From NCBI GenBank assembly GCA_910588635.1, contig CAJUPW010000029.1, positions 1 to 8,275 on the forward strand: a stretch of 8,275 nucleotides of DNA, written 5' to 3'. Numbering within the stretch: the stretch's first letter is position 1; the number at the start of each line of letters is the position of its first letter. The notes beneath the pieces were generated by a model. The model saw only the letters and a program-made list of their open reading frames with translations. It searched no databases and had not been told where the DNA came from. The DNA is from an uncultured Oscillospiraceae bacterium. Lineage in GTDB: Bacteria > Bacillota > Clostridia > Oscillospirales > Oscillospiraceae. Both the position numbers and the translations under genes were made by a program. This document shows positions 1 through 5,259 of this stretch, piece after piece.

Positions 1-24
1 GCTCAGCTATGGGACAAGCAGTAC

Positions 25-54
25 TTGAACGTAGCTCAGATAATTAGATATTAT
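25..54 (+). promoter_or_regulatory. Possible sigma-A promoter overlapping an inverted repeat
   Basis: TTGAAC (25-30) and TATTAT (49-54) are separated by 18 bases, a fair but not perfect sigma-A promoter. The -10 is embedded in a 7-bp perfect inverted repeat, AGATAAT (38-44) and ATTATCT (50-56) with a 5-base spacer, which could be an operator or simply an AT-rich coincidence. If active, transcription would start near 61 and meet the terminator at 154-187, giving a leader of about 125 bases before any read-through towards xis. This is inferred from sequence alone. Confidence 0.3.
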
Positions 55-153
55 CTATTGTACCACAGTCCGGAATACTTTTCCACCTGTTTTTCGCAAA
101 ATAATCTTGATCGCAAACTGATTAAGTCTCAACTGCAAAGGACTAATAATGAG

Positions 154-187
154 TCCCAGCCTGTTCTAAAGAATAGGCTGGGATTTT
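154..187 (+). terminator. Intrinsic terminator upstream of the xis leader region
   Basis: A 13-bp stem with one G-T wobble pairs 154-166 with 171-183 around a TAAA loop, and TTTT follows at 184-187. It is the strongest hairpin in the first 600 bases. It would end transcripts arriving from the element body on the left, or act as an attenuator for a transcript starting near 61, and so insulate the xis-int module. The opposite strand has no T-run after the stem, so it should work on the plus strand only. Confidence 0.7.
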
Positions 188-237
188 CATGTATGGGCAA
201 AACTTACGGCAACCTTCGGGGAAGGAGATGAAAAGGC

Positions 238-378
238 GTGAAAAGCCTTTGGGAAGGCATCCCTCGCACCTTGAAAAACAGAGCTTTCTGCTCTTATAGA
301 GTCAGCAGGTACGTTAGGCATGAGGACCTGAGGAAGGATAGCCGTGTGAATGGAGCAGGCCATGATCCCTCTTTTTAG
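238..378 (+). CDS. Candidate small protein, 46 aa, upstream of xis
   Basis: A GTG-start frame of 46 codons with AAGGAG at 222-227, ten bases before the start, ending in TAG at 376-378. The product begins MKSLWEGIPR and ends GAGHDPSF; it is rich in Arg, Lys, Ser and His, has no obvious membrane segment or signal peptide, and matches no family I know. A second small frame starts 14 bases after its stop and has its own ribosome site in that gap, which is the spacing of genes made from one mRNA. An ATG at 228 in another frame, abutting the same ribosome site, would give only 24 codons. The alternative is that the frame is a by-product of a structured RNA. No composition or conservation test could be made, so the call is tentative. 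Confidence 0.35.
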   Translation: MKSLWEGIPRTLKNRAFCSYRVSRYVRHEDLRKDSRVNGAGHDPSF

Positions 379-392
379 AAAGGAGGTTATGG

Positions 393-557
393 GTGAGCCG
401 CACATTGCGCATAAGTAAGTCGTGGCGACTTAAGGCGATGACCCTCATGCTCAATCATGATACACTGTCCTGGCCATGGTCCGAACGGTACCCAATCCGT
501 CGCAGGCTGTGGGGGATACCAGTATGCCCTGGGGGTAAGTCCCGTGGAGCGGTTTAG
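393..557 (+). CDS. Candidate small basic protein, 54 aa, upstream of xis
   Basis: A GTG-start frame of 54 codons preceded by AAAGGAGG (379-386) at the ideal distance of six bases, ending in TAG at 555-557. The product begins MSRTLRISKSWRLKAMTLML; it is strongly basic, has an aromatic Trp-Pro-Trp stretch near residues 27-29 and a run of three arginines at 36-38. No domain is recognised. An ATG at 389 lies only two bases after the ribosome site and gives nine codons, so GTG 393 is the better start. The next gene downstream is xis, 71 bases away. A small basic protein here could be a regulator or leader peptide of the excision module, which is inference. The antisense strand is also open here but has no ribosome site, favouring the plus strand if anything is translated. 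Confidence 0.4.
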   Translation: MSRTLRISKSWRLKAMTLMLNHDTLSWPWSERYPIRRRLWGIPVCPGGKSRGAV

Positions 558-628
558 CCAGCCGCCACCTGCTGCTCGTTGTTTTCTATAAATTATCATG
601 GAGACCATTGGAAGGAGATAGTTACATA

Positions 629-835
629 ATGACTGTGGAAACTGGACAGGTTCCGATCCATTTAAAAATGACACTCACAATTCGAGAAGCAGCAGAGTAT
701 AGCAATATTGGGATAAACAAGATTGAAAGCCTATTACGTGTACCAAATTGCCCTTTTGTCCTTTATGTAGGCACGAAAAGGCTGGTTAAGCGAAAAGAAT
801 TTGAAGAGTTCATCAGCAAAAAAACTGTGATATAA
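629..835 (+). CDS. xis: Tn916-type excisionase (Xis), 68 aa
   Basis: Small DNA-binding directionality factor that bends the element ends and helps the integrase excise the element from the chromosome. The sequence follows the Tn916 Xis pattern: a short N-terminal lead with a Pro-Ile pair (residues 9-10), then MTLTIREAAEYSNIGINKI (14-32) as the winged-helix helix-turn-helix, a hydrophobic strand (CPFVLYVG, 41-48), and the basic wing KRLVKRKEFEEFI (50-62). Its length of 68 residues is normal for the family. The start is ATG 629, with AAGGAG at 612-617; an in-frame TTG at 608 lies upstream of that ribosome site and is rejected. The gene is followed after 91 bases by the integrase, the usual order in these elements. 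The intergenic gap contains a separate integrase promoter, so xis and int can be expressed unequally. Confidence 0.88.
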   Translation: MTVETGQVPIHLKMTLTIREAAEYSNIGINKIESLLRVPNCPFVLYVGTKRLVKRKEFEEFISKKTVI

Positions 836-847
836 CCGCAGTTGCTA

Positions 848-876
848 TTGAGAAATAGACGCCGATATGGTAAAAT
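848..876 (+). promoter_or_regulatory. Promoter of int (extended -10 sigma-A type)
   Basis: TTGAGA (848-853) and TAAAAT (871-876) are exactly 17 bases apart, with TGG directly before the -10 (868-870), an extended -10 motif. Transcription would start near 883, giving a leader of about 44 bases to the int start at 927. This suggests int can be made without xis, which favours integration over excision. Confidence 0.65.
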
Positions 877-926
877 AGCCGTGTTGCATTGGCTCTTTTT
901 CTCACAACGGGAAAGGAGCTCGCCAT

Positions 927-2132
927 ATGGGAAAGAACTTGAAAGGAAAAGAATGTGGCAAAGGTATCTGCCAAAGAAAGGATGGTTCTTATTACGCAAG
1001 ATTTGTAGATAAGTATGGTAAGCGCCACGAAAAGTACGTTATGACGTTGCCAGAGGCTCGAAATTGGTTGGAAGAAGCACGATTCGCGGACAAGCATGAT
1101 AATATTCTTATCCCCTCAGATATGACGGTGGATGCGTGGTTTAATTTCTGGCATGAGAACATGATAGCCGATTTGGCCCCGAACACCCGTAGAAACTATC
1201 AAGAGCGGTATGTCCACAATATTCAGCCTGTGATCGGTGGTATGCTTTTAGTTAATGTTAAACCCATGCACTGCAAAGTCGTTCTTAACAGGATGGAAAC
1301 CGACTATGCTGGTTCAACCATTCGCCAAACGTACATTACTATGGGGACAATGTTTAAGTCTGCGCTGATGAACGACCTTATCATCAAGCACCCTATGAAT
1401 GGTGTCCGATATACAAAACCTGTTCGGGCCGTAGACGATATCAAGTATCTGACGGTGGAAGAGCAGAAACGGTTTTTAGAAACGGCTCAAAGATCCCACA
1501 ACTATGCCCAGTATGCTTTGATATTGGAAACTGGGCTGCGCACAGGAGAACTGATTGGGCTGACATGGGATGCCATCGACTGGGAAAAGCGAACTCTGAC
1601 GGTCAATAAAACTTTGGAGTATCGACACAAGCAGGCTTTTTGGCGTGCTGGTCCACCCAAGACTCAGCAGAGCTATCGAACAATTCCTTTGACTAATCGC
1701 GCATATGAGATACTTCGCGGGGTTGAACTTAGCAGGAGTAGCCGAAAGGAGTCTCCGATGCTCTCACAGACTTTGGAATATATGGATCGGCGAACCGGCA
1801 TTAAAGAGCAGCTTGTCCTGCGGGACTTGGTATTTATCAATTTCCGAACTGGTATGCCCAATAAGAACAGCTCTTATGATACCCATCTGTATAAGCTCTG
1901 TGATGAAGCAGGAATCAAGCGATTTTGTATGCACGCTCTTCGCCACACTTACGCAACGCGGGCAATCGAAAGCGGTATGCAGCCGAAGGTTCTCCAAAAG
2001 CTGCTTGGACATGCCAGCATCAAAACGACGATGGATCGGTATGTTCATGTAACGGATGATTCTATGGCAAGTGCCGTACGTCAGTTTGAGTCATGCCACG
2101 CATTTGAGTCTAATGGTGTGGACGTGGTGTAG
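927..2132 (+). CDS. int: Tyrosine recombinase integrase, Tn916 family, 401 aa
   Basis: Site-specific recombinase that integrates and excises the element by forming a covalent 3'-phosphotyrosine link. Domains in order: an N-terminal arm-binding domain (about 1-60, with the QRKDGSYYARFVDKYGKR pattern of Tn916-type integrases), a SAM-like core-binding domain (about 65-165), and the catalytic domain (about 175-385). All catalytic residues are visible: Arg205 in GLRTGE, Lys245 in PPKTQQSYR, His336 and Arg339 in HALRH, His362 in LLGH, and the nucleophile Tyr372 in DRYVHV. The length is typical (Tn916 Int is about 405). AAAGGAG (912-918) lies eight bases before ATG 927. The frame is intact, so the enzyme is probably active. 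The gene is less GC-rich than ychF next to it, consistent with horizontal transfer. Its last codons carry a copy of the AATGGTGT repeat found in the element end. Confidence 0.95.
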   Translation: MGKNLKGKECGKGICQRKDGSYYARFVDKYGKRHEKYVMTLPEARNWLEEARFADKHDNILIPSDMTVDAWFNFWHENMIADLAPNTRRNYQERYVHNIQPVIGGMLLVNVKPMHCKVVLNRMETDYAGSTIRQTYITMGTMFKSALMNDLIIKHPMNGVRYTKPVRAVDDIKYLTVEEQKRFLETAQRSHNYAQYALILETGLRTGELIGLTWDAIDWEKRTLTVNKTLEYRHKQAFWRAGPPKTQQSYRTIPLTNRAYEILRGVELSRSSRKESPMLSQTLEYMDRRTGIKEQLVLRDLVFINFRTGMPNKNSSYDTHLYKLCDEAGIKRFCMHALRHTYATRAIESGMQPKVLQKLLGHASIKTTMDRYVHVTDDSMASAVRQFESCHAFESNGVDVV

Positions 2133-2188
2133 GGACACATCGCATATGCCAATCTAAAAGAACTGGTTAGTAAAATTTTTCATTTTCA

Positions 2189-2204
2189 ATGGCCAGTTGG
2201 CCAT
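2189..2204. repeat. Inverted repeat between int and ychF
   Basis: ATGGCCA (2189-2195) and TGGCCAT (2198-2204) form a perfect 7-bp inverted repeat with a 2-base centre. AACTGG (2161-2166) can alternatively pair with CCAGTT (2193-2198). With no T-run after it, this is not a terminator. In an element end it may be a binding site for integrase, Xis or a host factor. Confidence 0.5.
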
Positions 2205-2226
2205 AACTCTATAAAGCTAAATGCCA

Positions 2227-2246
2227 AAATGGTGTATAAATGGTGT
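2227..2246 (+). repeat. Tandem direct repeats, probable integrase arm-binding sites
   Basis: AAATGGTGT occurs at 2227-2235 and again at 2238-2246, spaced exactly 11 bases, about one helical turn. AATGGTGT also occurs at 2112-2119 in the end of int. The pair is framed by ATGCC (2221-2225) and GGCAT (2251-2255), an inverted repeat. Tn916-type integrases bind direct repeats near the element ends through their N-terminal domain. Position between int and the chromosomal gene supports that reading, which remains an inference. Confidence 0.55.
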
Positions 2247-2285
2247 GGTAGGCATCATTCAAACGCCGCAAACCCTTGGAAAATC
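2247..2285. other. Approximate right end of the integrative element
   Basis: The AT-rich, repeat-bearing element sequence stops after about 2255. The ribosome site of the chromosomal gene ychF starts at 2286. The attachment or coupling sequence must therefore lie in this interval, which includes CGCCGCAAACCC around 2265-2276. The exact junction cannot be placed because the left end is outside the window. Confidence 0.45.
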
Positions 2286-2302
2286 AGGAGGTATGAGGAA
2301 TT

Positions 2303-3391
2303 ATGAAATTAGGCATCGTGGGCCTGCCCAATGTGGGCAAGAGCACCCTGTTTAACGCCATCACCAACGCCGGCGCTGAGAGCGCCAACTACCCCTTCTG
2401 CACCATCGACCCCAACGTGGGCATGGTGGCCGTCCCCGATCCCCGTTTGGACAGGCTGTCCGAGATGTACCACCCGAAAAAGACCACCCCGGCGGTCATC
2501 GAGTTTGTGGACATTGCCGGCCTGGTGAAGGGGGCCAGCAGGGGAGAGGGCCTGGGCAACAAATTTCTGGGCAACATCCGCATGACCGACGCCATTGTCC
2601 ATGTAGTGCGCTGCTTTGACGACGACAACGTCATCCATGTGGAGGGGTCCAGCGACCCCGTCCGGGACATGGACACCATCGACCTGGAGCTGGTCATGGC
2701 CGACCTGGAGATGGTGGAGCGCCGCATCGACAAGGCCAGGAAGGCGGCCAAAGGGGACAAGAAGTTCCTTCAGGAGGCGGCTGACTTCGAGGGCCTGCGC
2801 GACTGGCTCAACGACGGCAAGTCCGCCCGGAGCTACGAGGCGGTGGCCATCGGGGCGGAGTACCCAGACTGTGAGCTGCTCTCTCTCAAGCCGGTGATTT
2901 ACGCCGCCAACCTGGACGAGGACGGCTTCTCTGATCCCTCCGCCGTTCCCTACTATCAGCAGGTGGAGCAGCGGGCGAAGGAGCAGGGGGCTCAGGTCAT
3001 CCCCGTGTGCGCTAAGCTGGAGGAAGAAATCGCTCAGCTGGAGCCGGAGGAAAAGCAGATGTTCCTGGACGACCTGGGGGTGGCGGAGTCCGGCCTGGAC
3101 CGGCTGGTGAAGGCCAGCTACACTCTGCTGGGCCTTATCTCCTACCTCACCTCCGGCGAGGACGAGTGCCGGGCCTGGACCATCACCCGGGGCACCAAGG
3201 CTCCCCAGGCGGCGGGCAAGATCCATTCCGACTTTGAGCGGGGCTTCATCCGGGCCGAGGTGATCTCCTACGACGACCTGATGGCCTGCGGCGCCATGGC
3301 CGCAGCCCGGGAGAAGGGTCTCATCCGCTCCGAGGGCAAGGAATATGTGGTTCAGGACGGGGATATCATTCTCTTTAGATTTAACGTGTAA
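2303..3391 (+). CDS. ychF: Redox-responsive ATPase YchF (Obg-family, OLA1-like), 362 aa
   Basis: Universally conserved P-loop NTPase that, unlike other Obg-family members, prefers ATP; it associates with ribosomes and is linked to stress and translation control. Visible motifs: the P-loop GLPNVGKS (residues 7-14), the switch region NYPFCTIDPN (29-38), the Walker B/G3 segment DIAGLVKGASRGEGLGN (70-86), and NLDE (203-206), the altered G4 motif that goes with ATP use. A helical domain spans roughly 125-195, and the C-terminal TGS domain runs from about 277 to the end (RAWTITRGTKAPQAAGKIH, 290-308). The length matches E. coli YchF (363). AGGAGG (2286-2291) precedes ATG 2303 by 11 bases. The integrative element ends just upstream, so the native promoter may have been displaced. 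The CHR-family pair follows after 15 bases, suggesting co-transcription. Confidence 0.97.
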   Translation: MKLGIVGLPNVGKSTLFNAITNAGAESANYPFCTIDPNVGMVAVPDPRLDRLSEMYHPKKTTPAVIEFVDIAGLVKGASRGEGLGNKFLGNIRMTDAIVHVVRCFDDDNVIHVEGSSDPVRDMDTIDLELVMADLEMVERRIDKARKAAKGDKKFLQEAADFEGLRDWLNDGKSARSYEAVAIGAEYPDCELLSLKPVIYAANLDEDGFSDPSAVPYYQQVEQRAKEQGAQVIPVCAKLEEEIAQLEPEEKQMFLDDLGVAESGLDRLVKASYTLLGLISYLTSGEDECRAWTITRGTKAPQAAGKIHSDFERGFIRAEVISYDDLMACGAMAAAREKGLIRSEGKEYVVQDGDIILFRFNV

Positions 3392-3406
3392 GCGAGGCGT
3401 TTTTCC

Positions 3407-4015
3407 GTGAATATCTATCTTGACCTGTTCCTCACCTTCGCCAAGGTGGGGGTGTGCACCTTCGGAGGCGGATACGCCATGCTGCCCATCCTCCAACGGG
3501 AGGTGGTGGAGAAGAAGGGCTGGGCCACCGACGAGGAGCTCACCGACTATTTCGCCGTGGGCCAGTGTACCCCTGGCATCATCGCCATCAATACGGCCAC
3601 CTTCATCGGATACAAGTACAGGGGCGTCCCCGGAGGTGTGCTGGCCACCCTGGGGGTGGTGTTCCCCTCCTTGATTATCATCACCGCCATCGCCGCTTTC
3701 CTGTCTAACTTCGCCGACATCCCGGTAGTGCGGCATGCCCTGGCGGGCATCAACGCCGCCGTGGTGGCCCTCATCGCCTCCAGCGTGGTGAAGCTGGGCA
3801 AGTCCACCCTGAAAAACGGAGCGGCCGTCGCCATCTTCCTGTGTGTGCTGGCTCTGGCCGCGTTTGGGAGACTGGCGGCCAGCTTCGATACCGTGTCCTA
3901 CGGCCCTCTGGGGACCGCTCTGGACACCCTCACCTCCCCGGCGGTGCTCATCGTGCTGGCCGGGGCCGTGGGCTTTCTCCTCTACGGCAGAAGGAAAGGC
4001 GGTGATGGGAAATGA
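3407..4015 (+). CDS. Chromate transporter family (CHR) subunit, first of pair, 202 aa
   Basis: Integral membrane protein with a single CHR domain, the short form found as paired adjacent genes in many Firmicutes. It probably acts with the next gene product as a heteromeric transporter. Some family members export chromate; the physiological substrate in gut anaerobes is unknown. Visible motifs are FGGGYAMLP (19-27), the cytoplasmic segment KKGWATDEELTDYFAVGQ (36-53), the TPG motif at 55-57 and NTATFIGY (62-69). Hydrophobic helices follow at about 77-100, 115-130, 139-155 and 178-193, and the tail is short and basic (GRRKGG). The start is GTG 3407 with GAGG at 3394-3397, only 15 bases after ychF. 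The stop overlaps the next start in ATGA, so the two are translationally coupled. Confidence 0.88.
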   Translation: MNIYLDLFLTFAKVGVCTFGGGYAMLPILQREVVEKKGWATDEELTDYFAVGQCTPGIIAINTATFIGYKYRGVPGGVLATLGVVFPSLIIITAIAAFLSNFADIPVVRHALAGINAAVVALIASSVVKLGKSTLKNGAAVAIFLCVLALAAFGRLAASFDTVSYGPLGTALDTLTSPAVLIVLAGAVGFLLYGRRKGGDGK

Positions 4016-4575
4016 TCTTCCTGCGGCTGTTTCTTGAGTTTGCCAAGGTGGGTCTTTTCGCCGTGGGCGGCGGGCTGGCCACCATTCCCTTCCTCCAGGA
4101 CATAGGGGCTCGCACCGGCTGGTTCACCGATGCCGACCTGACCACCATGATCGCTGTGTCCGAGTCCACCCCCGGCCCAATGGGGGTGAATATGGCCACC
4201 TATGTAGGTTTTGAGGCGGCGGGCCTGCCCGGCGCGGCGCTGGCCACCTTAGGGCTGATTACCCCGTCCGTGATCGTCATTATTATTATTGCCGGATTTT
4301 TGCAGAAATTCCGCCAGTCCAAAACAGTGGATGGGGTGTTCCGGGGCCTGCGGCCCGCATCCACGGCACTCATCGCCGCCGCCGGGCTGAGTGTGGCCCT
4401 GTCGGTGCTGGTGACCGTGGGAGGGACGGCGGAGCATGTTTTCGCCGTCCGCTGGCCCGCCGTGATCCTGTGCGCGGCAGTGTTCGTATGTATGCGCTAT
4501 ACCCCTCTGAAAAAGCTGCACCCGGTGGCCTTTATCGCTGCCGCCGCCGTGATTGGCGCGATCTTCCGGTTTTAA
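4012..4575 (+). CDS. Chromate transporter family (CHR) subunit, second of pair, 187 aa
   Basis: Second single-domain CHR protein, homologous to the preceding one and probably its partner in the membrane, likely in opposite topology as is thought for paired short CHR proteins. VGGGLATIP (18-26) matches the FGGGYAMLP motif of the first subunit. GWFTDADLTTMIAVSESTPGPMGVN (36-60) carries the full TPGP signature, where the first subunit has only TPG. Hydrophobic helices lie around 72-98, 117-138, 148-162 and 171-186. Translation starts at ATG 4012, four bases inside the previous gene, with no strong ribosome site of its own, so coupling is likely. Chromate export is the annotated family function; the real substrate is not shown by the sequence. 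Confidence 0.88.
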   Translation: MIFLRLFLEFAKVGLFAVGGGLATIPFLQDIGARTGWFTDADLTTMIAVSESTPGPMGVNMATYVGFEAAGLPGAALATLGLITPSVIVIIIIAGFLQKFRQSKTVDGVFRGLRPASTALIAAAGLSVALSVLVTVGGTAEHVFAVRWPAVILCAAVFVCMRYTPLKKLHPVAFIAAAAVIGAIFRF

Positions 4576-4588
4576 GCGCGTCTGGCTA

Positions 4589-4609
4589 AAAAAAGTCGGA
4601 ACCTTTTTT
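4589..4609 (+). terminator. Weak A-tract/T-tract hairpin after the CHR pair
   Basis: AAAAAAG (4589-4595) can pair with CTTTTTT (4603-4609) around a 7-base loop, 14 bases after the second CHR stop. Only one G-C pair is present, so the stem is weak. It may reduce read-through into the lipoprotein gene rather than end transcription. I see no convincing separate promoter in the 107-base gap. Confidence 0.25.
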
Positions 4610-4682
4610 CAAAAATGCCGTCCAACTGTATGGAGGGCCCGGAGAGGGTCCCATTAAAATGAAAAGACGGAGGATTATCTGA

Positions 4683-5201
4683 ATGAAAAAAGCTTTATCT
4701 CTTGTCCTTGCCCTGGCTCTGACTGTCGCCGCTCTGGCCGGCTGTTCCGGCAAGCCCGGGGGGGCGTCCGCCAAGACCCCGGAGGAGCTGACCAAGCTCT
4801 ATACCGACGCCATCACCGCCAACGGCGGCGAGAACGTGGAGTACAACCCTGTGGTCTCCGAGATCAAGGAGGACGATGACTCCGCCTTGCTGCTGGAATT
4901 TCTGGGTCTGAAGGCCGAGGACATGGCCGCTTTCGGCATCAGCATGTCCCTGATGAACATCAAGGCCTATGTCGTTGCCGCCATCATGCCCGCGGAGGGC
5001 AAGGCCGACACGGTGAAGCAGGCCCTCCAGACCTACAAGGAGACCCAGATGGCCAGCTTTGAGATGTATCTGGCCGACCAGTACGATATCGCCAAGAACG
5101 CCAAGCTGGATACTTTGGAGGACGGCACAGTCCTGCTGGTCATGTGTGAGGATCAGGATACCGTGTACGACGCGATTGCCAAGGATATTCAGGCTGGCTG
5201 A
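4683..5201 (+). CDS. DUF4358-like lipoprotein, 172 aa
   Basis: Secreted lipoprotein of unknown function anchored to the outer face of the membrane. Residues 1-20 form a classic type II signal peptide: MKK, a long Leu/Ala core, and the lipobox LAGC with the lipidated cysteine at 21. A Gly/Ser/Lys linker follows. The mature part (about 33-172) has the layout I associate with DUF4358 lipoproteins of Clostridia: NIKAYVVAAIMP (92-103), then a helix with an alternating charged pattern (GKADTVKQALQTYKE, 106-120), and a final strand GTVLLVMCED (148-157). That assignment is from memory of the family, so it is less sure than the lipoprotein call. GGAGG (4669-4673) sits nine bases before ATG 4683. Nothing in the neighbours indicates a specific role. 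The gene ends just before a strong terminator. Confidence 0.85.
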   Translation: MKKALSLVLALALTVAALAGCSGKPGGASAKTPEELTKLYTDAITANGGENVEYNPVVSEIKEDDDSALLLEFLGLKAEDMAAFGISMSLMNIKAYVVAAIMPAEGKADTVKQALQTYKETQMASFEMYLADQYDIAKNAKLDTLEDGTVLLVMCEDQDTVYDAIAKDIQAG

Positions 5202-5225
5202 CCGGAACAGCCTGAAAGAACAGAT

Positions 5226-5252
5226 AAGCCCGCCCCTTTCGGGGCGGGCTTT
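5226..5252 (+). terminator. Strong intrinsic terminator between convergent genes
   Basis: An 11-bp perfect GC-rich stem (5226-5236 with 5241-5251) around a TTTC loop ends in TTT. It lies 24 bases after the lipoprotein stop and nine bases beyond the stop of the convergent response-regulator gene. Read from the minus strand the loop is GAAA, a stable tetraloop, so it probably serves both transcripts even though the T-run is short in both directions. Confidence 0.8.
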
Positions 5253-5259
5253 CGCTTAA

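Larger units (their letters stand above)
206..568 (+). other. Hairpin-rich leader region before xis (candidate structured RNA)
   Basis: This stretch has no conventional gene but many short perfect stems: 213-217/221-225, 232-237/245-250, 251-254/260-263, 280-284/290-294, 306-310/326-330, 368-374/379-386 (one bulge), 416-422/426-432, 445-449/456-460 and 544-547/565-568 continued inside by 550-552/562-564. GCATGAGG (318-325), in the loop of the 306-330 hairpin, is exactly complementary to CCTCATGC (443-450), which would make a long-range pseudoknot; it competes with the 445-460 hairpin. The region could be a structured regulatory RNA, or mRNA for the two small reading frames listed separately, or both. 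I do not recognise a named RNA family in it. Confidence 0.35.

Noticed and set aside
1..231. Frame open from the window edge to 231, plus short frame ends at 28 and 45-47 that could be the tail of an upstream gene
   Set aside because: The long frame runs straight through the intrinsic terminator at 154-187 and has no ATG or ribosome site. The two short tails cannot be told apart without sequence to the left.
187..405. 72-codon minus-strand frame across the xis leader region
   Set aside because: It has no supporting domain and lies opposite the small frames that do carry ribosome sites.
608..628. TTG start for xis seven codons earlier
   Set aside because: The ribosome site at 612-617 lies downstream of that TTG and serves the ATG at 629.
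387..674. 95-codon minus-strand frame across the xis leader region
   Set aside because: It begins at a GTG with no ribosome site and overlaps the start of xis. It is more likely a shadow of conserved sequence on the plus strand, though such a peptide may be annotated in databases.
1398..1405. Another copy of AATGGTGT inside int
   Set aside because: It encodes Asn-Gly-Val in the reading frame, is isolated from the terminal repeats and is probably chance.
2309..3736. 475-codon open frame on the minus strand opposite ychF and the first CHR gene
   Set aside because: It is a mirror of GC-rich codon usage on the other strand. ychF and the CHR protein are unmistakable family members, and the antisense product is low-complexity His/Gly/Val-rich with no recognisable domain.
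4631..4660. Possible promoter for the lipoprotein ending in TAAAAT (4655-4660)
   Set aside because: There is no -35 at a usable distance, and transcription would start almost on top of the ribosome site.
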